Shown here: positions 22,901-34,900 of the stretch, in pieces
How positions within the stretch are numbered: the stretch's first letter is position 1
How the letters are laid out: each line of letters starts with the position of its first letter
Assembly: GCA_017933935.1 (NCBI GenBank)
Contig: JADWQK010000760.1
Location: 1,736,001 to 1,800,000, forward strand
Reading direction: 5' to 3'
Source: Sesamia nonagrioides
Lineage: Eukaryota; Arthropoda; Insecta; Lepidoptera; Noctuidae
DNA length: 64,000 nucleotides
Position numbers and translations under genes: made by a program
Notes under the pieces: model-generated
What the model was told of the DNA's origin: nothing
Seen by the model: only the letters and a program-made list of their open reading frames with translations
The model's database searches: none

Positions 22901-25900
22901 GCTTCCAAAAAGGTCTTGCCACAGAGCACTTGCGTGAAGATTTGACGCGCACACATTCCCGGGAGAGGGGGTAGGCATTACTAAGTACCACTAACTGAAT
23001 CAGTAGGTGTCAAAAGACACTAGGGAACGTATTTCGATAAAATCCAACCCGTCCGTTCTGTAGGACTATTTATGAATCGTCACTATTTATCGAAACACGA
23101 GTACTACAAGATGCAATGCGTCTTTCGAATGGGGCAGATTAAGGGGATGTGAGGATGACGAGATTCCACCTCGGTGTGCAGCAGGAATAATCGCAATGAG
23201 TTCTGCTAGAGACTGAGTCTACGGTACGCTTGTACTAACTTGTGTAATACCTTAGAATTGGGACGGTTTGTCAAGGGTGTCAATCACATAATATATTTAC
23301 AAGTCATAAACTCAGAACTTGTCTCCCTCGACAACAGGGAGCTTCGCAGTTCCCCTGTCCTAGGGTGGAAGGAGACATTTATTTAGTGTCTAGGGAGCGT
23401 GTTCTGTTAGAATCGTAATAGTATCCTCAGAGGTTCTATGCGTTAGGTCTAACAGAACACGTGCAACGAAGCATACGTTAATATAACGGTTCCCGGCTTC
23501 ACTAAAGTTGGTATAATTCGTAGTAGATAAAGTAACGTGATCTAAAATTACTTATAAAGTGCAAGCGTAACGATCCCCCACCACGCCACATAATAAGGTT
23601 TATTACAGATGACGGAGACAGCCCGCGTGCAGCATTTATATAATAGTTCTTAATATATTACATTATATAATTTTGCTTTTCCTCTCGTCTTCTTAGCGTC
23701 ATATCATATCTATTATTATAAATTGTATACTTGTGTGTCCTAACTGTGAATTCCCATACTAACTTCCTCTGACCCCCTCCGGTCCTTGAACTTTATAAGC
23801 GGGAACCGGGGGATTAATTCATGGGAATTCATTTCTTATATCGGTGGGAGGATAACCAAGTCTGGTGACGAATTCCTACAGTTACACGCGGGGTTGGGGC
23901 GTGTTTCCTCTCCCGCAGGGAGAGCCGCATTTAACTGTAATATTATCACAATTAGGAAAAACGAAAATTTTATCAGCCTAGGATAGTTTAGGTACAATTA
24001 CAAGTGGTGCCGTGACCAGGATTCTCGTCATTAAATGTACTGATTCAATTCAGTGCAACGAGAAAGAACAATGTAAGGGTTACTACGAAATAAAGACACA
24101 ACGTACACCAAAGAGACAAAACTATTGTTTTGTCAGGAACGATGGGTTTATTACCTAACATAATTCTATAAATAAATAAATAAATATATACGGACAAATC
24201 ACACAGATTGAGCTAGCCCCAAAGTAAATTCGAGACTTGTGTTATGGGATACTAACTCAACGATACTATATTTTATAATAGATACATATATAGATAAACA
24301 TCCAAGACCCAGGACAATTAGGAAAAGATCGTTTCCCATCATGACCTGGCCGGGGATCGAACCCGGGGCCTCCACGTCGCAGGCAGGCGGGTTGACCGCT
24401 GCGCCACGGAGACCGACAGAATTACTTTCACTACATTATTAATTCTATGGTCCCCTACAAAGACGTTCAGTGCAACGAGAAAAAAAACAAAGTAAGGGTT
24501 GCTACGAAATAAAAACACAACGTAGACAAAAGAGCTAAAACTATTGTGTACGTTGGCGATGGGTTTATTACCCAGCATAATTTTAGGATTCTCCACAAAA
24601 ACATTGGCAACAAAAAAAAAAAAAAAATGTTACGACGTTTACAATCACCTATTATGTTATCGTCTGGTAACGATGGTTGAAACAAGCCAACTGTTGACGA
24701 GCGGGTTCGATTCCCGCATGACTATTTGCTAAGATGCTTAGATTGCATTACCATTCATATCGTGTTCGATCACCAGTGGAGTTATTATGTCTGTAATTAT
24801 TTGGAATTTCTGTGTCACGGCTTGTAGGTTCGATTCCCGCATCAATTGTAGGATTTCGATTACGACGTTAATATATTTAGTGGTAAGAATGTTGATTGGG
24901 TGGCTGAGTTACTTAATATTAAGTTCAAATATCTGCAGAATTTTGTATCTGGCCGTAGGTACCTATATCTAGAACAAAGGGTTCGATCCCCTAAAATTGT
25001 GAATTTAGTACCTTTCAGTAAGTACCTAGTAATATAATACGTTTTACTCAAACCAATAAAGGTGAAATCAGTATCTGAGAGGTTATATCAGTTATAATGG
25101 GTTCGACTCCCTGCAAATGTGAGTGTTGTATCTGACAATTTGTGGATTCCAGTAATAAAAGTTTCAAATCGCTGACGATGCAAATATAGTATTTGGATAT
25201 AAGAAGGTGTTTGTGCATTTGAGATTTTATGCGTGTAATGAGAATGCGTTCAGGAGTAAGGTACGCCTTATTACGAGTAGTTCTAATATAATAAGCGAAT
25301 GGTACCGATGGAACGTGGATCTTATTTATAATTACAATGTACTTACTAGGGAGATATATCAGCTATCATCATTAGAAAAAAAATAACACTCTCCAGCTCG
25401 TTAGAAGGCGATGCATGTATAACTGAATGGATACTCGTTTGGCCTTATTTTAAATTCCAGGATGTTAAGTCTACACTCTGCTGCCACTACGCTAGATGTG
25501 CCTGAACCTCTGGGCACTTGATTTGTGAGTTGCGGTTGGTTTAAGGTTCCTTCGAATCCAGCTGACATAAGGTGACTTCGACGGCGGTAGCTGAGGCGTG
25601 TCTCCTGTTACGAAGCTAAGTTTCATTTTCGTTACACACACTTCATTAACTATAGCTACGTGGAATATTTTGTTATCTCATAAAATATTGTAAGTTCATG
25701 TTTTAAAACAATGGTCTATAGTCATAAACATAAAGATAAATTCATAAAAAAAAAAGGAATTAGGAAACAAATAAAATTAATGTCACCACGAGAAACAATA
25801 GAATAGAATAGGATAGAATACTCTTTACTATGTACACCATATAGATTACAAAAACATAAATGTAAGGATGTTACAAAGGGTGACACAATGGGCGGTCTTA

Positions 25901-28900
25901 TCGCTCAGAGCGATCTTTTGCAGACAGCCTTTGGGTGGAATAGTAAGGGGAAGTAGAGAGAGATAATGTAGGTAGTCTACAGGGTACTATTTACAATTTT
26001 ACATAGTTTATATAATAAATATGCACGTTAAGTGTATCATACTGGTCTAATAAATATATACATCTAATTAATGAAAATCATACAAAAGCAAATAAAATTA
26101 ACATAATGACATGACAATCATCAAAATAAAACTGAGACATAACAATGCATCAAAGTCTGTCAATATAAATGCTTCTGTCAGAAATTCATTACTATTTTAG
26201 GAAGCTTATTGTCAAATAAATATGACTTTAGTTGAGGTATCGGGTGTACACTCATCAGCTCCCTACAATTCTTAGGCAACATGATAAAAATAATCGGAGC
26301 CATCGAAAAAAAAACCACTCTGGCGCATAAGTTCTGTTCTGCCCCACTTGATAACGTCTGTTTCTTGTGAACTTATCTGCCATTCCCGAAAATGTCAATG
26401 GCAAAATGTGATATCGAATAAAAATAGGGTTTACAACTATACTACTAAAACTTTCTTCTCTTTTGGTATATATATTAACTTATTCTGCTTATTTCTGCTA
26501 CTTGTTTTCTGTCACTTAAATAAAATTTTAAGAGCTCAAGGACGTTTCCTCTTATGTCATAAGCGTCACTCAGTATCAACGATTGGTTACCGCGAAAGAA
26601 TGTTATGATCATATAGCAGCTAGCAGATAAGTGTTCTAGTAAGACGATAATTGATTACACATTGGTCTTTTCGAGTTACAATAACTTGCCAACTCTTATA
26701 GGAATTCAAAACTGTTCTCGCCTCTTACAATCAGAGGGGGGCATCTAGTTGGAATCGAGTCTAATATGCTCATGTGCGAACTATTTCAGTGCTTCCTGGA
26801 TATATCTGCCGGCAGCTGAATTAAGCTGACTCAACATGAGAAGCATAAGGAGAGGCCTCTGCCAGCGGTGGCTACAACATGCCGAGTTTAGAACGAGCGA
26901 GCACCGTAGGTAGCGTGGCTCAATAACACAAATACTCTTGAAGAGATCCTGGTATGTAGAACAATATTATAAGCATGCACAGGATTCTGGACTTAAATGG
27001 AGGCGCGGTAATGTTAGTTGAATTGATATACAAAGAGTATTTGCAGAACAGTATTAGTTCGAATGTTATAAAACGATTGATACGTGTATTAGGTGAAGAT
27101 TCTTCTACGACATAGTAAGAGCAGACCTTGCATCCAGTTGGAATCTTGTAGGATTGAATACAATAATGCTAATAATACATACAAAATTACAATATTCTAG
27201 TTGGTATTTGATTAAATGAATGCATCAGATAAGGGTAGGTCTACATAGGCATAGGTCATCCTATTGTGAAAGCTCATACGCTGTACTGCGTCACGCGTCT
27301 GATTTTCAGAGGGGGGAATGTGACTGTTGGCCACATGCGTTATATCAATAGTTTAAAAATGACAAGTTACACGATGTCAAACTCTTACCAATCCATTAAT
27401 TTCTAATCTTATGGCCTGTCAGCCGACCGTAATTAAGAGCAAAATATCCTATTATTTTAAGTTAGTAAAAACTACACAAAAGCGTCTTAGAAAGCTATTC
27501 GTTGATATTTTATGGGCATCCCGAACTCAAAGAAACCCTTAAAATAAAGCATTTTAAGATTTTGGACGAAATTCTTAGAAGGTCGAAGTACAGCGGCCGG
27601 CATCGGCCCGCACATGTTAGCAATAACTTAGAGCAATTCAAGCCGACGGATTCTGTGCAAATCCCTAAAAGAATCGGCCTCCCGAACATGTGCATCTGGG
27701 ACAATTGACGGACGGCTACAGAAAAAATGGTAGAATGACTCCAGCATGGACCTTTTGGTAGTGTGGGATTTTATGAATTTTAAACGGAGAGACGGTGAAA
27801 AGGCAGTTGGTTTCTGGCCGCGACAAGCGACGGTTGAGGGTCGATCTTGAACTGCGATAGGGCGAGGGCTAGTGTCCAGGCTAGTTAATTTAGGGGATTT
27901 GGGAGGTAGCCTATGTCCTAGTATGTCGCGAAGTAGTGAGTGAAATAATTACGTCAGACATAGTTGGGTTTAAGCCCAGATTAGATTAGTATAATATAAT
28001 ATAGAATATTAAGTGCGTGTAAGTGTTGGCGTGATTGGGTGAGTCATTTATTATAATAACTATCCCAGGCTGATAAAGTTACTATAGTTCCTGTAATTAA
28101 GCAGACAGATCCATGTCCCTCTTTATTATTATAAATGTATTTATAGTATGGACTCAGTACGGGTGATGCAGCAGAGAAGCTACTAATGATAATTTATTCC
28201 CGACTGACTCCAAATAAACCATTTATGTGATTGTATTCAATCATTGGAGCCGATTTGTCTTGTTTTATATGCCCATATCCTGGTCCTTACCTTAGCGGAT
28301 ATTTATCAGCTTCGTTTGGCTATAGGGAAGAATCGTATGTATGGAGACAGCCCTCCGCCTAACTTGTCCATGAGCTCTGATGCTCTAGACTCTAGACTCC
28401 TGACGACTACTGACTATAACAGGAGGGCAGAACCATGATACTCGCAGCTCATATAAATTTAACTAGGCAAACCGCCTATCTAGAATCAGATTACCAGCCA
28501 AACGTTATTGATAATGTCCGCTTCCAAAAAGGTCTTGCCACAGAGCACTTGCGTGAAGATTTGACGCGCACACATTCCCGGGAGAAGGGGTAGGCATTAC
28601 TAAGTACCACTAACTGAATCAGTAGGTGTCAAAAGACACTAGGGAACGTATTTCGATAAAATCCAACCCGTCCGTTCTGTAGGACTATTTATGAATCGTC
28701 ACTGTTTATCGAAACACGAGTACTACAAGATGCAATGCGTCTTTCGAATGGGGCAGATTAAGGGGATGTGAGGATGACGAGATTCCACCTCGGTGTGCAG
28801 CAGGAATAATCGCAATGAGTTCTGCTAGAGACTGAGTCTACGGTACGCTTGTACTAACTTGTGTAATACCTTAGAATTGGGACGGTTTGTCAAGGGTGTC

Positions 28901-31900
28901 AATCACATAATATATTTACAAGTCATAAACTCAGAACTTGTCTCCCTCGACAACAGGGAGCTTCGCAGTTCCCCTGTCCTAGGGTGGAAGGAGACATTTA
29001 TTTAGTGTCTAGGGAGCGTGTTCTGTTAGAATCGTAATAGTATCCTCAGAGGTTCTATGCGTTAGGTCTAACAGAACACGTGCAACGAAGCATACGTTAA
29101 TATAACGGTTCCCGCTTCACTAAAGTGGGTATAATTCGTAGTAGATAAAGTAACGTGATCTAAAATTACTTATAAAGTGCAAGCGTAACGATCCCCCACC
29201 ACGCCACATAATAAGGTTTATTACAGATGGCGGAGACAGCCCGCGTGCAGCATTTATATAATAGTTCTTAATATATTACATTATATAATTTTGCTTTTCC
29301 TCTCGTCTTCTTAGCGTCATATCATATCTATTATTATAAATTGTATACTTGTGTGTCCTAACTGTGAATTCCCATACTAACTTCCTCTGACCCCCTCCGG
29401 TCCTTGAACTTTATAAGCGGGAACCGGGGGTTTAATACATGGGAATTCATTTCTTATATCGGTGGGAGGATAACCAAGTCTGGTGACGAATTCCTACAGT
29501 TACACGCGGGGTTGGGGCGTGTTTCCTCTCCCGCAGGGAGAGCCGCATTTAACTGTAATATTATCACAATTAGGAAAAACGAAAATTTTATCAGCCTAGG
29601 ATAGTTTAGGTACAATTACACTATGTTAAATGTATTATTACGTTACATCAAAGTATATTAATAACTATTTTTTTTATTTTTCGACTTAATGAACTTTTAA
29701 TTAATATTAATTAATTTCAACTTAGAAATTCGGTATAATCTAAAAAGACGTGAGCGCCAAGCATTCGCTGGACTGGCGATAAAGCCTTTGCTTCAATGTG
29801 ACTCGTAAAAAAACTGGTATCTATATGTCAATTGTATTGTCGTTGTCAGCTTGTCAAACTCGTTTGCTTTTATACTTGTGTTTGTTGTCGGAGTTGTGGC
29901 GGAAAATCTAAGATGAGTGTCACGCTCATTTTTCATTGTATTTTTAAATTAGTTATAGTGTCATTTACTAAATAAAAGCGCGTGATTATTCATTCATTCA
30001 TTCAGTAAATAATTCATGAAGAACATTGAAATAACGCAGCATAGTGGCCTCATCATGATTTTGCCTCAAACCTCCCTCTTAAACGGTCCACGCGGCTGTC
30101 GTTTTCGACTGTCATTGGCGATATCAGCCATTATTGTGAAATAAAATTTTCAAAGAATTTCTATAATTTGTTACACGTGTTATTGGCAAACTTGTGGTAT
30201 CTATTTCACAGGGGCCATTGATCAAGAGTTGAAGTTGAAGTTAATGTTGTCATTTAAGTTCGTAAATTTTGTTATTTACAAGTGCTTATCAACCACATTC
30301 TGTTATTATTAAATTACCATAAAAGTTTGAGAAGGATTTCTAGTAGCCGATAGCAGACATTGACACTGACATAAGTTACCCTTGGGACGAATTTCAATCT
30401 AACCATATGCAGTTGGATATATATGTAGATGGATATATTATAGAGCGACTGACTACGTGACCTCCAAAATCCAGTAACTGGGTAAAACGGTTATCTACAT
30501 TCCGGGTTTGAATACCCGTAATGAGAAAATTTTTATTAAAATGTGACAAAAAATTGTACTTACGATGCATCCTTTAGATACAATATCGAAGGACAATGCA
30601 CAAAGCATAGACGGTAGAATATTAGGGCCTCCTTGCACTGTATTGTATTGATGAGTGCAAATGTTTTGATTGGATATGTATTTGTTTGCATACCTCTGAG
30701 TTACGCTCGCCTGGGGAAATAATAAATAATCACATCATTAGCATCTCTAGTGTTTGAACGAACATTGAACTCTATCTTCTTATAAATGATGAATTCGAAA
30801 ATCAAACGCAATTTACAAGGAATTGGCGACGATTCTGTTGTTCACAAACTAAACTAATTTTAAGTTAAATGCATCTTTTTCTTTCCATTTCTATAAGAAA
30901 AGGACAGAGGAGAAAATATCAGTTTAGACCTGTCAAATTAGTGCACTCCTGACGTAAACTGGCATATTTTTAGTGACAATGTTTATAATCGCGTCTAATT
31001 AAACTATATATGGAGTATCTTAATTGGACAGGATTAAATTAAAATGTTATCTTCTATCCTTTTCCTAACAAAATGGAAAGAAACAGATGCACATAACTTA
31101 AAATTAGCTTAGTTTGTGAACAACAGAATCGGCGCCATTATCTAAATTGTACTTATGATGCATCCTGTAGATACAATATCGAAGGACAATGCACAAAGCA
31201 TAGACGGTAGAATATTAGGGCCTCCTTGCACTGTATTGTATTGATGAGTGCAAATGTTTTGATTGGATATGTATAGTAATGTATTCAATTATTCCCAGTT
31301 GCATGGTCATGTGCCGATTTTGATGGGAGTTTGAGAGTTTCACTGGCAGATAGTTGATGCCATTAGATGCAACGGAGTTTAATTTACGAAAATTAGAAAT
31401 TATTGTTTAGAAAATTTGAAAAAAAAAAGCCAATGAAATCCAATTTGTTTTCCGACATGCACGCGAATGAACACCTGGTTGTAAATTAATATTAGATATT
31501 GATGATGGTTATAAAACTTACAGTGGAGGTCATATTTTGACTTCCCCATCCAACAACAACACATTGTGCACCTTCGGTAGGCCGGAAGTCTGCGGGTGGT
31601 ACTCTCAGAGGAACTACGTTTACTAAACTGGTGTTGAATGGAGTGTTGAGCTGAAATGAAAATTCATATTATACACTTGTCTTTTCAACAAAAGTGGCTG
31701 GCAGCTTGTGATGCCACATCTTGACATGCTTCTGACATGACTGTCATTCTTTATGGACACGTCAGTAGAATAATGTTTGCACTTTTAAAAGCGCTCGCAG
31801 TCTTTTTTTTTTTTTTACATATTATAAACTAGCGCTTGACCGCAATCCTGCCTGATGGTAAGCAGTGACGCAATCGTTGATGGTAAAGCGCACTAGTTTA

Positions 31901-34900
31901 TTAAGAGCCTATTCACTCTAGCCTTGAAGACACTCAAATTGTAGTCCGACGGAAACACCGCCGCTGGCAAATTGTTCCAGTCCCTCGATGTACGCGGTAT
32001 AAAGGAGGAGGCGAAACGCTTCGTCCGGATCGTAGTGGTGTTAACAACGTAAGGGTGGAAACCAGCCGTACGACGGGTCGTCCGCTGGTGGAACGGAGAT
32101 GGGGGAATTAAATCATGCAATTCCCTCGCACACTCCCCGAAATGCATCCTATAGAACACCGAAAGGCTGGCTACTCTACGCCTGTGCTCTAGGCTTTGGA
32201 GACCAACTCGAGTTAGATCAGGGTCACCAATCAGCCTCTTTGCACGTCTCTCCACTGAATCCAAAGTGGCCAGGAGACACTTGGCAGCACCAGCCCAAAT
32301 GTGTGTGTGGTGTCTATCTCAATATATCAAAAATATCTCATATTTTACATTTGTAGTAAAGATTAGATTAAGACTAGAATTTAAGCGTTTTTATTTACGT
32401 AAATTGGCCTTACGATGTGTGTGAATATTGGTAATACAATACTATTGTTGTTATTGCACATCAATGTTGTGAAACACATGATGCTACTACAACAAATTCA
32501 AAGTTTTGCGGTGACCTAGCATAGTACAGAGTTTGAAGAGAATAAGAGGCCAGTGATATACAATATATTGTAAAGAAAACCCTGTCCGACCCATAAGGAT
32601 AATAAAGGTTAGGTGAACACTTGACCAAATATGATATAAAATTTTACATAATCATCATAGTAACAATACTGATGAATTTAGAAATAATCCTTTTTTAATT
32701 CAAATTTCCCCGAAATTTGGTATTTTTTGAAAAAATGACAACATCGATATTATTATAAGCGATAGTGACGCGACCACGTCACAGGTGCCGCGTGCCCTGC
32801 CCCCCGTCGCCCGTGGAAGGGGTTGCTTACCGCACATGTAATAAGTTACCTTTTTTTGCGAAATAATATTTATTTTTTCAGGGGGATTTTTTTTAAGTTT
32901 AGCCTGTCTTTGTGGGCATTAGTAGAATCAGTTATCGATACCTAATAATACCTTCACGGATCGGACAGGGTTTTCTTTACATATTGTATAGAGTAGTGAT
33001 GGCCCAGTGGTTTTTGGACCGAATTACGAATTATAGCTCGCAAGGCCGGTAGCGAAGTGACCCAAGCAAGCAATTAACATTGTGTATTTAATTTCATCAC
33101 CACTGCTACCTGAACTGTGAAGAAAAACATCGTAAGGACCGGAAATTCGAACACGTGTGTTATCTACCAATCCTGGGCCCACTTAGTGGATAAAAGTCCA
33201 CTTCCTGTCAGAGACGGCGCTTGTATCCCAGCAGTGGAAACATTATTGAGAGTTATGCAAGACGCCAGCTGATACTGGTTATTATCCTGAAGTGCGACTC
33301 TACTAAAAAAGTTGGTTACATAAATATTTTCACTGTATTTTCTTATTACACTATAGAACCGTATTTGTTATAATATATGAATTGCGTCACAAAATTTTCT
33401 AGACAAAATTATGCGTTACATATAGATGAGTGGCGACGTAACATTAATTCCGTCCTGACTGTTTTTTCTTTGACGGGTTATCACCGTTGAGTTATCCCAC
33501 GGCGAAGTGTAACGATCTAATAAGATTCGCAGGCTCAACAAAGCTAGATATCGCATAAAATATCTCGGTTGGGAATCGACGATGGATTCAAAATATTCAC
33601 AGCCTCAGCAAGAAAACAGTACTCATATTAATATTATAAATGCAAAAGTAACTGTGTCTGTCTGTTACGCTTTCCCGCTTAAACCTCTCAACCAATTTTG
33701 ATGAAATTTGGCACAGACAATCTTTAGACCCTGAGAAAGGACATAGGCTACCTTTTATTGAAAGAAATTGATGTTTCCGAGGGAAATCTAAAAAGCGCGA
33801 TATAACGGACTTCCACGCGTGCGAAGCTGCGGGCGGAAAGCTAGTAAAATATAAACAAAAGTAATTTTATTTTTCCACGTAATCTCCACTTAACTCAATG
33901 CACTTCATTCATCTGGTTTCCAACGCCTGTATGCCAGTCATAAAAAAGTCACCCACCGCAGCATTGACCTCCTCATTTGACGAACATTTTGACCTCCAAA
34001 GTGTTTTTTTTTAGGTTGGGGAATAACCAAAAGTCTGAAGGTGTGAAATCAGCGGAACAGGTGGCACAGTCACAATCACGAATTTTACAGACGTGTTGAT
34101 TATTCTGATGGAACAACACGTTCTTGCTGAGTAATCCTGACCTTTTCTCTTTGATTGTTTTACGAAAATAACGTAAAAGGGTGCTGTAATAAGCCCAGTT
34201 TATAGTTTCACCTTTAGCAAGGTAGTCCACCATGATGACACCCTTAGCATCCTAAAAAACTAACGTCATCCCCTTGCCAACTGATAAAAGAGTTTATCAG
34301 GTTTTTTTTAGAGCTTGGATTGCTGTTTTGACTCTGGGGTGTAGTGATACCCAGGTTTCATCCATTGTCACAAATCTGGTCAAAATAGTCTTGTGGATCA
34401 GCCTCAAATATTTCCTAACAGTCGCGAGAAATCATGAACCGTATTCGTTTTTGTTGAACTGAAAGTAATCTGGGTTACCACCGCGCAGAAACCTTAGGAA
34501 ATCCAAGTTCATGGACAATGATATTTTGTGTTAATTTATACGAGATGCCAATAGTGTCTGCAATCTCCCTGATGGTTAATCTCCGATGTGCCATTATCAC
34601 ATCACAGATTTCCTCGATATGGAAGACATATCTTCCTGAATCTCTTTTGCAGTTAGTTATTTTTTTTTTTAAACAGGTATAAGATGACCGCACGTTACTC
34701 AATTTTCTCCATTCTTTAAAAACTCTGCACTTAGGCTCACAAATTTCAGTCTAATTTAAAAGCAGATAATGCTATTGCGATATTTTTTACAATGTGACAA
34801 CCACCACAGAGTTAGCAAATCGAATAAGGTCAGTTACATTTAAGCAGTTCAAGTATTTATGTGTTAGGCTGCGTATATTTCGATCGTCCCGAGTTGAAAA

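Larger units (their letters stand above)
21705..29620 (+). mobile_element. Non-coding LTR retrotransposon (LARD-like), complete
   Basis: Two nearly identical 2.3-kb LTRs (21705-24002 and 27319-29620) bound a 3.3-kb internal region. The 4-bp duplication ctat flanks it (21701-21704, 29621-29624). LTRs begin TGTGACTG and end CAATTACA. The purine run agaggggggaa abuts the 3' LTR, and tggtgccgtgaccagg follows the 5' LTR as a likely primer-binding site. No gag or pol homology is visible in any frame, so it must rely on proteins from an autonomous relative. The few LTR differences imply a recent insertion. The primer-site wording resembles Bel/Pao elements, but that assignment is uncertain. Confidence 0.93.

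Noticed and set aside
23786..23986. 66-codon ORF near the LTR end
   Set aside because: Also duplicated in both LTRs, with no domain; it ends a few bases before the LTR boundary.
24352..24420. tRNA gene on the minus strand
   Set aside because: A- and B-box-like sequences are present, but no acceptor stem pairs and the sequence continues into a SINE body with an ATTT tail.
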